A DNA stretch of 64,000 bases from Ferdinandcohnia salidurans (GTDB lineage: Bacteria > Bacillota > Bacilli > Bacillales > Bacillaceae_L). This document shows positions 39,739-49,792 of this stretch, piece by piece (position 1 is the first letter of the stretch; each line of letters begins with the position of its first letter). Location: assembly GCF_042680725.1 (NCBI RefSeq), contig NZ_JBHUEK010000020.1, forward strand, positions 43,061 to 107,060, in the 5' to 3' direction. A model generated the notes under the pieces. It had not been told where the DNA came from and ran no database searches. It was given only the letters and a program-made list of their open reading frames with translations. The position numbers were made by a program, and so were the translations under genes.

Positions 39739-40779
39739 TTGAAAGCGGCAATTATAGGGGTTACTGGTTATGGCGGAATTGAATTACTAAGATTATTGAC
39801 AAACCACCCAACTATAGACGTTCATTCTGTTCACACTTCGTCTCAAACAGGGATGAAGCTTTCAGAGGTCTACCCCCATGTTACTAATCTTGTAAATCAT
39901 TCTTTAGAAGAAATTGATATACCTAAGATTGCAAATGAAGTTGATGTTGTTTTTCTTTCTACACCATCAGGGGTATCAACCACAATCGTACCTGAACTAT
40001 TGAAAGAAAATGTGAAGATTATTGATCTATCTGGGGATTATCGTCTAAAAAATCCTAGTGCATATGAACAATGGTATAAAAAGCCAAGCGCAATACAAGC
40101 AGACCTAGACAAAGCTACATATGGTCTTCCTGAGTGGAATAAAGAAGAAATTAAGAGTAGTAGTTTTATTTCCAATCCTGGGTGCTATCCTACTGCAACA
40201 GTTCTTGGTTTAGCTCCAATAGTGAAACATAAACTAATCGATGAAAAATCAATTGTGATTGATGCTAAATCAGGAATATCCGGAGCGGGAAAAAGTCCTT
40301 CTAGAACTACACATTTCTCTGAAACTAATGAAAACTTTTCAATTTATAAGGTAAATCAACATCAACATATACCGGAAATTGAACAGGTGATCCAAGGTTG
40401 GGACGATTCAATCCCGTACGTTACGTTTAGTACACATTTGGTTCCAATGACAAGGGGAATTATGTCAACGATGTATATAAATCGTGCAAACGATACACTT
40501 ACAATGGACCAACTTTATGAACTTTATAAGGAAAGTTATCAAGATGCTCCATTTGTTAGAATCCGAGAAAAAGGCAAATTTCCTGCCACAAAAGAGGTTT
40601 ATGGAACGAATTATTGTGATATTGGCCTTGCATTGGATGAGCGAACAAATCGAATTACCGTTGTGTCAGTCATCGATAACTTAGTTAAAGGGGCTGCTGG
40701 TCAGGCCATCCAAAATGCAAATATTATGTTTGGTTTAGATGAAAATACGGGATTACACTATGTCCCTCTATTCCCATAA
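39739..40779 (+). CDS. argC: N-acetyl-gamma-glutamyl-phosphate reductase ArgC
   Basis: 346 residues (B. subtilis 345). NADP motif GVTGYGGIELLRLL and the active-site Cys in SNPGCYPTATVLGLAP, with SGAGKSPS and HQHIPEIEQ. Third step of ornithine synthesis. Start TTG at 39739, 6 nt after GAGGTG. The GTG at 39730 lies inside the SD. First gene of argCJBD-carAB-argF. Confidence 0.95.
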   Translation: MKAAIIGVTGYGGIELLRLLTNHPTIDVHSVHTSSQTGMKLSEVYPHVTNLVNHSLEEIDIPKIANEVDVVFLSTPSGVSTTIVPELLKENVKIIDLSGDYRLKNPSAYEQWYKKPSAIQADLDKATYGLPEWNKEEIKSSSFISNPGCYPTATVLGLAPIVKHKLIDEKSIVIDAKSGISGAGKSPSRTTHFSETNENFSIYKVNQHQHIPEIEQVIQGWDDSIPYVTFSTHLVPMTRGIMSTMYINRANDTLTMDQLYELYKESYQDAPFVRIREKGKFPATKEVYGTNYCDIGLALDERTNRITVVSVIDNLVKGAAGQAIQNANIMFGLDENTGLHYVPLFP

Positions 40780-40823
40780 GTAAGTTAAGATTGATAGATA
40801 AGGAAGATAAGGAGTGACTTTGC

Positions 40824-42053
40824 ATGATAGATATGAAGGAGATTCAAATAATAAAAGTAGAAGAGGGAACTGTTGTAACCCCCAAAGGTTTTAAAACAGC
40901 AGGAGTCCATGCCGGATTACGTTATAAAAAGAAAGACCTAGGAGCGATTGTTTGTGATGTTCCGGCTACCTGTGCCGCTGTATATACGCAAAGTCATTTT
41001 CAAGCCCCTCCTTTAAAGGTTACGAAAGAGAGTATTGCTGTTGAGAACAAATTACAGGCTGTCGTGATCAATAGTGCATGTGCAAATGCATGTACAGGTG
41101 AACAAGGATTATTAGATGCATACGAAATGAGAGCTGAATCAGCAGCTCAGTTCGGTATTGATGATCATTTGGTTGCTGTTGCTTCAACAGGTGTCATTGG
41201 TGAACTATTACCGATGGACAAAATAAAAGCGGGCATTAAACAATTGAAGCCTACTGATACAGTAGAAGCAGCTCAAAGTTTCCAAACAGCTATCTTAACA
41301 ACGGATTTAGTTATGAAAAAAGCATGTTATCAAACAACAATTGATGGAAAGACAATTACAATTGGTGGAGCTGCAAAAGGCTCTGGAATGATTCATCCAA
41401 ACATGGCAACGATGCTAGGTTTTGTAACAACTGATGCTAATATCGATTCAAATTCCCTACAAGCTGCGATGAAAACAGTGACAGATGTGACCTTTAATCA
41501 AATCACAGTTGATGGAGAGACTTCAACAAATGATATGGTATTGGTAATGGCAAGTGGCCTAGCGGAAAATGACCAACTTACACAAGAACATCCTGAATGG
41601 GATTCTTTCGTTTCAGCACTTCAATCCACTTTTGAAGACCTTGCAAAGCAAATTGCAAAGGATGGAGAAGGGGCTACAAAACTAGTCGAAGTGAATGTAA
41701 CAGGTGCTTTATCGGATGTAGATGCACGTATTATTGCGAAAAAAATCGTCGGTTCAAATCTTGTTAAAACAGCAATTTATGGAGCAGATGCGAACTGGGG
41801 TAGAATTATTGGAGCAATCGGTCACAGTGCAGCTACTGTGAATCCTGATAATGTGGATATCTCAATTGGAACAATCCAAATGCTATCAGGAAGTCAGCCA
41901 GTGGCTTTCTCTGAAGAGCTTGCAAAAGAATATCTTGATGGTACTGATATTGTTATTCACGTTAACCTCCATTTAGGAAATGGAACTGGTACGGCATGGG
42001 GCTGTGATTTAACCTATGATTATGTCAAGATAAATGCAAGCTACCGAACATAA
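40824..42053 (+). CDS. argJ: Bifunctional ornithine acetyltransferase/N-acetylglutamate synthase ArgJ
   Basis: 409 residues. The autoproteolytic site ATML (cleavage before Thr196, context HPNMATMLGF) that makes alpha and beta chains is intact, as are GVIGELLPMDKI and ending AWGCDLTYDYV. It recycles the acetyl group from N-acetylornithine to glutamate. SD GGAGTG. Confidence 0.95.
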   Translation: MIDMKEIQIIKVEEGTVVTPKGFKTAGVHAGLRYKKKDLGAIVCDVPATCAAVYTQSHFQAPPLKVTKESIAVENKLQAVVINSACANACTGEQGLLDAYEMRAESAAQFGIDDHLVAVASTGVIGELLPMDKIKAGIKQLKPTDTVEAAQSFQTAILTTDLVMKKACYQTTIDGKTITIGGAAKGSGMIHPNMATMLGFVTTDANIDSNSLQAAMKTVTDVTFNQITVDGETSTNDMVLVMASGLAENDQLTQEHPEWDSFVSALQSTFEDLAKQIAKDGEGATKLVEVNVTGALSDVDARIIAKKIVGSNLVKTAIYGADANWGRIIGAIGHSAATVNPDNVDISIGTIQMLSGSQPVAFSEELAKEYLDGTDIVIHVNLHLGNGTGTAWGCDLTYDYVKINASYRT

Positions 42054-42064
42054 GGAGACTAGAA

Positions 42065-42841
42065 ATGGAGACAATTGTTATCAAATGTGGAGGTAGTATA
42101 CTTAGTGAGTTATCGGACTCATTTTTTAATAGTATTAAAGAATTAAAAGACAGTGGTTATAAAGTAGTTATTGTACATGGTGGCGGGCCTGAAATAGCTC
42201 AGACCCTCTCCTCGCTTAACTTAAAGAGCGAATTTGTAAATGGATTAAGAAAAACAACAAAAGAAGTACTTAATGTCGTTGAAATGGTATTATCTGGAAC
42301 GGTGAATAAAAAGGTAGTAGTCGAGCTAGGGAAGGCTGGCATCCCATCAGTTGGATTATCTGGCTGTGATGCAGAACTGATCAAAGTAAAGCCAGTGGAT
42401 CTTGAACAATTGGGGTATGTTGGCGAAATTGTAGACGTAAATGTTTCATTCTTGGAATACCTGATCTCTCAAGATTATGTTCCTGTTATCTCTCCTATTG
42501 GAATTGGTGAGGATTTTACGAAATTCAACATCAATGCTGACACTGCAGCAGCAAGTGTTGCAATCGCCCTAAAGGCAAAACATTTATTATTCGTAACCGA
42601 TGTAGATGGAATTAAAAAAGATGGTGAAGTCTTACCTTCGCTTTCAACAGATTCTGTTTTATCCCTCATCGATGAAGGGACTATCTACGGGGGCATGATT
42701 CCAAAAGTGAAAGCAGCTCTCTCAGCATTAAATGAGGGAGGACTTAATGAAATAACGATTATTAATGGTAAAAGCTCGTTATTATCAGTAGATGGAACAT
42801 TAAAAGGAACAAAAATTGTAAAAGAACTAGAGGTGGTATAA
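42065..42841 (+). CDS. argB: Acetylglutamate kinase ArgB
   Basis: 258 residues: IKCGGSILSEL, VIVHGGGPEIAQTL, NINADTAAASVAIALKAKHLLFVTDVDG and GGMIPKVKAAL. Second step of the acetylated ornithine route. Starts 11 bp after argJ and overlaps argD by one base. Lacks the N-terminal helix of arginine-inhibited forms. Confidence 0.95.
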   Translation: METIVIKCGGSILSELSDSFFNSIKELKDSGYKVVIVHGGGPEIAQTLSSLNLKSEFVNGLRKTTKEVLNVVEMVLSGTVNKKVVVELGKAGIPSVGLSGCDAELIKVKPVDLEQLGYVGEIVDVNVSFLEYLISQDYVPVISPIGIGEDFTKFNINADTAAASVAIALKAKHLLFVTDVDGIKKDGEVLPSLSTDSVLSLIDEGTIYGGMIPKVKAALSALNEGGLNEITIINGKSSLLSVDGTLKGTKIVKELEVV

Positions 42842-43992
42842 TGGATGCACTATTTCCAACCTATGCGAGATGGGATTTAACTGTTGAATCTGCAGAAGGT
42901 GCAATCATTGTAGACAATAAAGGAAAAAAATACTTGGATTTCGTTTCCGGAATCGCGGTTTGTAATCTAGGACATCGCCACCCTAAGGTTATGAAAGCAG
43001 TAGAAGAGCAGTTGCAGAAATATTGGCATGTATCAAATTTGTTTAAGTCCGATATTCAACAAGAAGTGGCTGAAAAGCTAGTATCAAACTCAGAGCTAGA
43101 TGCCGTTTTCTATTGTAATAGTGGAGCTGAAGCAAATGAAGCAGCTTTAAAACTCGCTCGTAAATACACACAAAAATCAAAAGTCATTACATTTAAACAA
43201 TCCTTTCATGGAAGAACATTTGGAACAATGGCAGCAACGGGCCAAGAAAAAATTCATTCAGGATATGGCCCTCTATTGCAAGAATTTGTCTATCTTCCAT
43301 ACAATGACTGTGAAGCGTTAGAGCGCGAAATGGATGATCAAGTTGCTGCGGTTATGGTAGAAGTTGTGCAGGGTGAAGGTGGAGTTTTACCTGGAACAGA
43401 AGAGTTCCTTAAAAAGATTGAAGCACTATGTGCAAAACATGGTTCACTATTTATTATAGACGAAGTGCAAACAGGGATTGGTCGTACTGGAAAGGCCTTT
43501 GCACACCAGCATTTTAATCTTACACCAGATATTATTACGTTAGCAAAAGGTTTAGGAAGCGGACTTCCCGTTGGTGCTATGCTTGGTAAGGAAAAGCTGA
43601 AAGAAGCATTTGGACCTGGTTCACATGGGTCAACTTTCGGTGGGAACCCAATCTCATTGGCTGCTGCTAAAGCCACACTATCGATTATTTTTCAGGATGA
43701 GTTTTTAGCGGAAGTGGAGAAAAAAGGGGCTTATTTACAAGATGAGCTTACCGCAGCACTAGCAGATCACGAATTAGTTTCGGAGATTCGTGGTAGTGGA
43801 TTAATGGTAGGGATTGCTTGTAAAGAAGAGGTGGCGGCTTCAATTACGTCACTTCGAGAAAATGGGCTTTTAACTCTTCCAGCTGGCCCGAATGTCATCC
43901 GGTTATTACCACCATTAACTATTACTTACGAAGAAATCGATGAAGCAGTTAAGTTGATTAAAGAAACACTTGTGGCAGTGCATATTGCCTAG
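42841..43992 (+). CDS. argD: Acetylornithine aminotransferase ArgD
   Basis: 383 residues. PLP class III aminotransferase: FCNSGAEANEAALKLAR (as YCNSGAEANE), HGRTFGTMAATG, IIDEVQTGIGRTGK and the PLP Lys in ITLAKGLGSGLPVGAML. It makes N-acetylornithine. The start overlaps the argB stop (TAATG). Confidence 0.95.
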   Translation: MDALFPTYARWDLTVESAEGAIIVDNKGKKYLDFVSGIAVCNLGHRHPKVMKAVEEQLQKYWHVSNLFKSDIQQEVAEKLVSNSELDAVFYCNSGAEANEAALKLARKYTQKSKVITFKQSFHGRTFGTMAATGQEKIHSGYGPLLQEFVYLPYNDCEALEREMDDQVAAVMVEVVQGEGGVLPGTEEFLKKIEALCAKHGSLFIIDEVQTGIGRTGKAFAHQHFNLTPDIITLAKGLGSGLPVGAMLGKEKLKEAFGPGSHGSTFGGNPISLAAAKATLSIIFQDEFLAEVEKKGAYLQDELTAALADHELVSEIRGSGLMVGIACKEEVAASITSLRENGLLTLPAGPNVIRLLPPLTITYEEIDEAVKLIKETLVAVHIA

Positions 43993-44000
43993 GCTCGATG

Positions 44001-44030
44001 CTGGTAGTTAGGAATCTACCTAACTACCAG
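44001..44030 (+). terminator. Hairpin between argD and carA
   Basis: Perfect 12-bp stem CTGGTAGTTAGG/CCTAACTACCAG with loop AATCTA, 8 bp after the argD stop. The T-run (TTTTTTTT) comes only about 13 bp later, so it may be a weak terminator or an mRNA 3' end stabiliser. Confidence 0.6.
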
Positions 44031-44059
44031 CCATAGAAGCTAATTTTTTTTGAATATAA

Positions 44060-44093
44060 TTGTATAAAAATACGTCTACCTAAATAAAAATAC
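44060..44093 (+). promoter_or_regulatory. Tandem ARG boxes upstream of carA
   Basis: TTGTATAAAAATAC (44060-44073) and TAAATAAAAATAC (44081-44093), direct copies 21 bp apart that share ATAAAAATAC with the argC operator. Lies 12 bp before the carA start, so the repressor would block an internal promoter or elongation. Confidence 0.6.
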
Positions 44094-44104
44094 GAGGTGA
44101 AACA

Positions 44105-45181
44105 ATGAAGGGATATCTACATTTAGAAAATGGTGAAAGCTTTGAAGGAACGTTATCCCCAACTGCTGAAAAGGCTGTAACGAACGGAGAAATCGTATTC
44201 TATACGGGGATGACCGGGTATCAAGAAGTGTTAACGGATCCTTCTTATAAAAATCAAATCATTGTTTTCACATATCCACTAATCGGAAATTACGGAATTA
44301 ATGAATTCGATTTTGAAAGTAAAGAACCCCACGTGGCTGGAGTCATTGTATATGAAACAAAGGATGCTTATTCTCACTATAATGCAAAGTATTCCTTAAA
44401 ACAGTATCTTGAGAAATGGAATATACCAATGCTGTCCCATGTCGATACACGTGCAATTGTAAAGAGAATCAGAACTGAAGGAACCATGCAGGCTGTAATT
44501 AGTGAATCGCCTTCGTCTGATGTACCAGCCATGTCTGCTAATGCTAATCCTGTAGGTGAAGTATCAAGTAAGGAGTGGCAAACTTTTGGTTCAGGAGATA
44601 ACCACATTGTATTGATCGATTTCGGGTATAAAAAATCAATCTTACAATCTCTTTTGTCAAAAGGATGTAAGGTAACTGTAGTTCCTTATACTACATCTTT
44701 TGAAAAAGTCAAACAACTTCAACCAAATGGTATTGTCTTGTCAAATGGCCCTGGAGATCCAAAGGCTCTAGCGGAACATCTTCCGACAATTAAGCAGATG
44801 ATCGAATATTTTCCAACACTAGCCATTTGCTTAGGACATCAGCTTGTTGCCTTAAGCCTAGGTGGAGATACAAAGAAGTTGAAATTTGGCCATAGAGGCG
44901 CAAATCAACCGGTGACAGATTTACTTAATGAAAAAGTTTATATCACATCACAAAACCACAGTTATGTAGTTGATGAAGACAGTTTGCGTCAAACAGAATT
45001 GAAAGCTCGCTTTATAAATTGCAATGACAAGTCAGTAGAAGGATTAACACATTCAACGCTTCCTATTTTGACGGTTCAATTTCATCCGGAAGCACACCCA
45101 GGACCATCTGAAAGCAGTTGGGTTTTTGATGAATTTATAGCAAACAACTGTACTGTTAGGAGAGAAGAGATATATGCCTAA
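44105..45181 (+). CDS. carA: Arginine-specific carbamoyl-phosphate synthase small subunit CarA
   Basis: 358 residues. Class I glutamine amidotransferase with Cys in AICLGHQLVALSLGG and His/Glu in VQFHPEAHPGP. N-terminal domain with FYTGMTGYQEVLTDPSY. It hydrolyses glutamine and passes ammonia to CarB. The location inside the arg operon marks it as the arginine-repressed isoenzyme. It overlaps carB by 8 nt. Confidence 0.95.
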   Translation: MKGYLHLENGESFEGTLSPTAEKAVTNGEIVFYTGMTGYQEVLTDPSYKNQIIVFTYPLIGNYGINEFDFESKEPHVAGVIVYETKDAYSHYNAKYSLKQYLEKWNIPMLSHVDTRAIVKRIRTEGTMQAVISESPSSDVPAMSANANPVGEVSSKEWQTFGSGDNHIVLIDFGYKKSILQSLLSKGCKVTVVPYTTSFEKVKQLQPNGIVLSNGPGDPKALAEHLPTIKQMIEYFPTLAICLGHQLVALSLGGDTKKLKFGHRGANQPVTDLLNEKVYITSQNHSYVVDEDSLRQTELKARFINCNDKSVEGLTHSTLPILTVQFHPEAHPGPSESSWVFDEFIANNCTVRREEIYA

Positions 45182-48100
45182 GGATCATTCAATACACTCA
45201 ATATTAGTAATTGGCTCTGGCCCCATTGTAATCGGGCAAGCAGCAGAATTTGATTATTCTGGGACACAGGGGTGCAGAGCACTACGTGAAGAAGGCTATA
45301 AAGTCATCTTAGTAAATAATAATCCAGCAACCATTATGACAGATGAAGTCAATGCAGACATTGTATATTTTGAACCATTAACTGTTGAAAGCCTTGAAAA
45401 AATCATAGCGAAGGAACGTCCAGACGGTTTACTCGCCACACTTGGTGGTCAGACAGGTCTCAACCTAGCTTTTAGTTTAAGTGAAGCAGGTATTTTAGAA
45501 AAGTATAATGTGAAAGTCCTTGGTACTCATATTGAATCAATAAAAAAAGGCGAGGACCGTGAGGCCTTTCGTAGCTTAATGAATGAACTAAATGAGCCAG
45601 TTCCTGATAGTGAAATTGTAACAACAGTTGAAGAAGCAAAAACTTTTGCAGAAAAGGTTGGATTTCCTGTCATTGTTCGTCCAGCTTACACATTGGGGGG
45701 AACAGGAGGAGGCATTGCGCATGAATTGCAACAATTAGAAGAACTAACGAAAAATGGCTTATCCGAAAGCCCAATTACTCAATGTTTGATTGAAAAAAGT
45801 ATTGCTGGATTTAAAGAGATTGAGTACGAGGTAATGAGGGATAAAAAGGGAACCTGCATTACCATCTGTAACATGGAAAATATCGATCCTGTTGGAGTCC
45901 ATACTGGTGATTCAATCGTTGTGGCACCATCACAAACACTAACAGATGAAGAATATCAAATGCTACGATCTGCATCTATTAAGATTATTTCTGCTTTAGG
46001 AATTATTGGTGGTTGTAATATTCAATTTGCTTTAGATCCATTTAGTAAGAATTATTATCTAATTGAAGTAAATCCACGAGTTAGTCGTTCCTCAGCACTA
46101 GCTTCAAAGGCAACTGGCTATCCAATTGCAAAAATGGCCGCAAAGCTTGCGGTAGGATATACATTAGATGAATTAGTAAACCCAGTTACAGGAAAAACAT
46201 TCGCTAGCTTTGAACCAGCGTTAGATTATGTTGTTGTAAAATTCCCACGCTTTCCATTTGATAAGTTTACAGGTGTTCCTACTACGCTTGGAACTCAAAT
46301 GAAAGCAACGGGTGAGGTAATGGCCATAGATCGAAATCTTGAAAGTGCCATTCAAAAAGCTGTACATTCGTTAGAAGGTGATAATAAAAGCCTTCGCTTA
46401 CCTGCAATTGTAAATAAATCAAATGAGAAACTTCTCCAGTTTGTTGAAAACGGAAGTGAAAATCGTTTCTTTGCTGTTCTTGAATTGTTAAGAAGAGGAA
46501 CAACTGTCGGGGAACTTCATTCGATATCAAAAATAGATCTATTTTTCCTAGAGACGTTCAAGGTCTTGGTAGACATTGAGGAAAAAATTCAACAAACTGC
46601 ACTTAATGATTTTACTGTGGAATTTCTGCAAATCGTAAAGGAAAAAGGGTACTCCGATCAACATATTGCGTTCCTTTGTCAAGTGGAAGAATCAATGGTT
46701 CGTGCAAAACGAAAAGAACTCGGCATTATTCCTAGTTACAAATGCGTGGATACCTGTGCAGGAGAATTTGCTGCACAAACAGCTTATTATTATTCAAGTT
46801 ATTTTGGTGAAAATGAGCTAGAAGTTTCCGATAAGCAAAAGGTATTAATTCTTGGCTCTGGACCTATTCGAATCGGTCAAGGTATTGAGTTTGACTATAG
46901 CTCGGTTCATGGGATATTTGCGCTACAAGACGAGGGTTACGAAACCATTTTGATGAATAACAATCCTGAAACTGTAAGTACCGATTATGAGATTGCTGAT
47001 AAATTATTTTTTGAACCTTTAACCCTTGAACATGTCTTAAATGTAATCGAAGCAGAAAAAGTGGATCAAGTAATGGTTCAATTTGGTGGCCAAACGGCGA
47101 TTAATCTTGCCCAAGGTTTAGAAGCGGCAGGTATTTCAATTGTAGGCATTACACACGATATCATTGATCAGCTTGAGGACCGTGACCGTTTTTATAAGCT
47201 CTTAGAAAAAACGAATATTCCGCATATCCCTGGTGAGATTGCCGATCATGCGGAGGAATTAGTGGAGAAAGCTAAGGCGATAGGTTATCCTGTCCTAATC
47301 CGTCCTTCGTATGTTATCGGCGGCAAGGGAATGCTTGTAATAAATGATGAGGACGAGCTGGTTTCATTTTTAAAAGACATAACAGAAGATACGTATCCAC
47401 TTCTGATTGATGCGTATGTACCTGGATTAGAAATCGAAGTCGATTTACTATCTGATGGGGACGAGATTTTAATTCCAACCATTGTGGAACATATCGAAAA
47501 AGCTGGCGTTCACTCTGGTGACAGTCATGCGATTATGCCTGCAGTATCTTTAACCGAAGATAACAAGAAAACGGTTGAAACCTATGCTGCTAAGATAGTT
47601 CGTGAATTAGAATTTAAAGGCATAATGAACATTCAATTCGTGATCAGTGACAATCAAATTTATGTACTCGAAGTGAACCCAAGAGCAAGCCGTACGGTAC
47701 CAGTTATTAGCAAAATTACAGGGATCCCAATGGCTCAACTTGCGTCAAAACTTGTACTTGGTAAATCTCTACAAGAGGTTACATCAGAAAAAGGATTATT
47801 ACCTGATTTACCGTACTATACAGTGAAATACCCAGTTTTCTCAACATATAAACTACTCGGAGATCCGACAGTAGGACCTGAAATGAAATCTACTGGTGAA
47901 GGAATTAGCATTGCTGCAACAATTGATGAAGCACTAGCAAAGGTTTTCCACAGCTATATCATTGCGAAAAAAGGCGCGGATGAAATTGTCTTCGATGCAG
48001 ATCGTATTCCTGAAGAAGTGAAGCAATTAGCAGAGGAAATGGGATTAAAAACGTATATCGCTAACGACATTTCAGAATGGTGTAAGAGCGATAAGGCTTT

Positions 48101-48299
48101 AGCATTTGTAAGTCTTACAGGCGAGAAAAGTGCGAAAAAGAATAAGGTAGAGGCAAGCCAAAAACGAATTCATGTATTCACTGAAATTGAAACATTACAT
48201 GCATTCTTAAAAGCGTTCAGTGTATCGCATTTTTCAGTCATGTCGATTCAAGAACGAAGAGGTACATTCAATAATCAGAAAGAAGTGATTAGCAAATGA
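45174..48299 (+). CDS. carB: Arginine-specific carbamoyl-phosphate synthase large subunit CarB
   Basis: 1041 residues with two homologous ATP-grasp halves (about 1-400 and 550-930). Signatures: GSGPIVIGQAAEFDYSG and GSGPIRIGQGIEFDYSS; RPAYTLGGTGGG and RPSYVIGGKGM; EVNPRVSRSSALASKATGYP and EVNPRASRTVP. The C-terminal allosteric domain is short and weakly conserved, as in the B. subtilis arginine-specific enzyme. Overlaps argF by 4 nt. Confidence 0.96.
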   Translation: MPKDHSIHSILVIGSGPIVIGQAAEFDYSGTQGCRALREEGYKVILVNNNPATIMTDEVNADIVYFEPLTVESLEKIIAKERPDGLLATLGGQTGLNLAFSLSEAGILEKYNVKVLGTHIESIKKGEDREAFRSLMNELNEPVPDSEIVTTVEEAKTFAEKVGFPVIVRPAYTLGGTGGGIAHELQQLEELTKNGLSESPITQCLIEKSIAGFKEIEYEVMRDKKGTCITICNMENIDPVGVHTGDSIVVAPSQTLTDEEYQMLRSASIKIISALGIIGGCNIQFALDPFSKNYYLIEVNPRVSRSSALASKATGYPIAKMAAKLAVGYTLDELVNPVTGKTFASFEPALDYVVVKFPRFPFDKFTGVPTTLGTQMKATGEVMAIDRNLESAIQKAVHSLEGDNKSLRLPAIVNKSNEKLLQFVENGSENRFFAVLELLRRGTTVGELHSISKIDLFFLETFKVLVDIEEKIQQTALNDFTVEFLQIVKEKGYSDQHIAFLCQVEESMVRAKRKELGIIPSYKCVDTCAGEFAAQTAYYYSSYFGENELEVSDKQKVLILGSGPIRIGQGIEFDYSSVHGIFALQDEGYETILMNNNPETVSTDYEIADKLFFEPLTLEHVLNVIEAEKVDQVMVQFGGQTAINLAQGLEAAGISIVGITHDIIDQLEDRDRFYKLLEKTNIPHIPGEIADHAEELVEKAKAIGYPVLIRPSYVIGGKGMLVINDEDELVSFLKDITEDTYPLLIDAYVPGLEIEVDLLSDGDEILIPTIVEHIEKAGVHSGDSHAIMPAVSLTEDNKKTVETYAAKIVRELEFKGIMNIQFVISDNQIYVLEVNPRASRTVPVISKITGIPMAQLASKLVLGKSLQEVTSEKGLLPDLPYYTVKYPVFSTYKLLGDPTVGPEMKSTGEGISIAATIDEALAKVFHSYIIAKKGADEIVFDADRIPEEVKQLAEEMGLKTYIANDISEWCKSDKALAFVSLTGEKSAKKNKVEASQKRIHVFTEIETLHAFLKAFSVSHFSVMSIQERRGTFNNQKEVISK

Positions 48300-49255
48300 C
48301 AACTGCAATTAAACATAATGCTAACAACGTTCTAAAAGGAAAGGATTTACTCACTCTCCTTGATTTAACGGGTGAAGAAATTATCAGTTTGTTGGAAACA
48401 GCTATTGAAATAAAGCAAAAGCATAAGAATGGGGAAGACACATCGTATTTAAAAGGAAAAACCTTAGCGATGATCTTTGAAAAGCATTCAACCCGTACAA
48501 GAGTGTCATTTGAGGCAGGCATGCTGCAGCTTGGTGGAAATGCAATCTACCTAAATAGCAATGATATGCAGCTAGGTAGAGGAGAATCAATTGCTGATAC
48601 AGCGATGGTTTTGTCTGAATATGTAGATGCAATCATGATTCGTACATTTGAGCATGAAAAAATTGAGGAGCTCGCTAAATTTGCAAGTATTCCAGTCATC
48701 AATGGTCTAACAGAAGACTATCATCCATGCCAAGCATTAGCTGATTTACTCACGATTTATGAAAAAAAGAAAATCTTCAAAGGAAGCAAACTTGTCTATG
48801 TTGGGGATGGCAATAATGTTGCACACTCACTAATGATTGCTTCGGCAAAGGTTGGATTAGACTGTACGGTTGTTTGTCCGCCGAAATATGCTCCGAAGAC
48901 TTTTATCGTAGAGAAAGCAAAAGAAATTGCAAAAGAAACAAATGCGGTTATTGAGGTTAGCCATGAACCTGTTGGAGGCCTAGAAGGTGCCGATTATATA
49001 TACACAGATGTATGGGCAAGCATGGGGCAAGAAAAGGAACAGCAAGAAAGACTTCAGGCGTTTATGCCATATCAAGTTAATTTAGAGCTTGTAAGTGCTG
49101 CTAATGAAGACTACATGTTCATGCATTGCTTACCAGCACATCGTGGTGAAGAAGTTACGGCGGAAGTGATTGATGGACCACATTCAGTTGTATTCGAACA
49201 AGCGGGAAATCGTCTCCACGTTCAAAAAGCAGTATTAAAAGCAATTATGGAATAA
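48296..49255 (+). CDS. argF: Ornithine carbamoyltransferase ArgF
   Basis: 319 residues: carbamoyl-phosphate motif FEKHSTRTRVSFE, HPCQALADLLT, and ornithine-binding FMHCLPAHRGEEV. It makes citrulline from ornithine and carbamoyl phosphate. Start ATGA-coupled with carB. Last gene of the arginine operon. Confidence 0.96.
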   Translation: MTTAIKHNANNVLKGKDLLTLLDLTGEEIISLLETAIEIKQKHKNGEDTSYLKGKTLAMIFEKHSTRTRVSFEAGMLQLGGNAIYLNSNDMQLGRGESIADTAMVLSEYVDAIMIRTFEHEKIEELAKFASIPVINGLTEDYHPCQALADLLTIYEKKKIFKGSKLVYVGDGNNVAHSLMIASAKVGLDCTVVCPPKYAPKTFIVEKAKEIAKETNAVIEVSHEPVGGLEGADYIYTDVWASMGQEKEQQERLQAFMPYQVNLELVSAANEDYMFMHCLPAHRGEEVTAEVIDGPHSVVFEQAGNRLHVQKAVLKAIME

Positions 49256-49266
49256 GCAAATTTTAT

Positions 49267-49305
49267 GAAGCTTCAGTCCCTTTTAGGAACTGGGGCTTTT
49301 TTTCA
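49267..49305 (+). terminator. Terminator of the arginine operon
   Basis: AGCTTCAGTCCC/GGAACTGGGGCT imperfect stem (G-U pairs) followed by TTTTTTTC. Confidence 0.75.
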
Positions 49306-49365
49306 TGATTTTAAAGGGTAGTGGGAATAGTAATCTTGTAATACTATTCAAAAAGGAGGATTATG

Positions 49366-49545
49366 ATGGGGCAAAGTCATGAATTTCGTGCAGGGCAAAA
49401 AGCACCGAATAATGGGATTTATGTAGAAATCGGCGAGCAAGGAGATATGGTTAAGAACCCTAAAAGTGTAAAATTAAGTGCCGGTGACCCGTTCCCGGAA
49501 AACTCAAACCACAACCGCAAATGGTCATATAAAAGAAAGCCGTAA
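49366..49545 (+). CDS. yjzC: YjzC-family small protein
   Basis: 59 residues, as in B. subtilis: GQSHEFRAGQKAPNNGIYVEIGE and FPENSNHNRKWSYKRKP. Unknown function. The second of two in-frame ATGs (49366) is better spaced from AAAAGGAGG. It follows argF as in B. subtilis. Confidence 0.88.
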   Translation: MGQSHEFRAGQKAPNNGIYVEIGEQGDMVKNPKSVKLSAGDPFPENSNHNRKWSYKRKP

Positions 49546-49550
49546 ACAAC

Positions 49551-49578
49551 AAAAAAAGACCCGAACGGGTCTTTTTTT
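49551..49578. terminator. Bidirectional terminator between yjzC and yjzD
   Basis: AAAAAAAGACCCG/CGGGTCTTTTTTT with a 2-nt loop region. Confidence 0.92.
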
Positions 49579-49583
49579 GCATA

Positions 49584-49772
49584 TTAGTGATGAGGTTCCT
49601 CTACAGGCTCGTTTGGAATAACAGAACCTAAAATAATGATTAGGGCTGTCACAATCACCGCAACGACTGAAGCTGTTTGAAATGAATATGTAGCTGCCTG
49701 CATTGATCCAATAACATATGAAGCCATTTGGATTAAGAGGAAAGTCCAAAAGAAAGTCCAAAAATAACGCAA
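49584..49772 (-). CDS. yjzD: YjzD-like small membrane protein
   Basis: 62 residues from a TTG start (49772), 6 nt after AGGTG: RYFWTFFWTFLLIQMASYVIGS, then a second helix. This agrees with B. subtilis YjzD in start and length (61). The frame is open 32 codons further upstream, but that part runs into the family II repeat and is not conserved, so a start at 49868 would be wrong. Function unknown. Confidence 0.82.
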   Translation of the reverse strand: MRYFWTFFWTFLLIQMASYVIGSMQAATYSFQTASVVAVIVTALIIILGSVIPNEPVEEPHH

Positions 49773-49792
49773 TGTTTTCACCTCATTTAAAT

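Noticed and set aside
43338..43676. 112-codon ORF opposite argD
   Set aside because: Antisense shadow of a clearly conserved gene.
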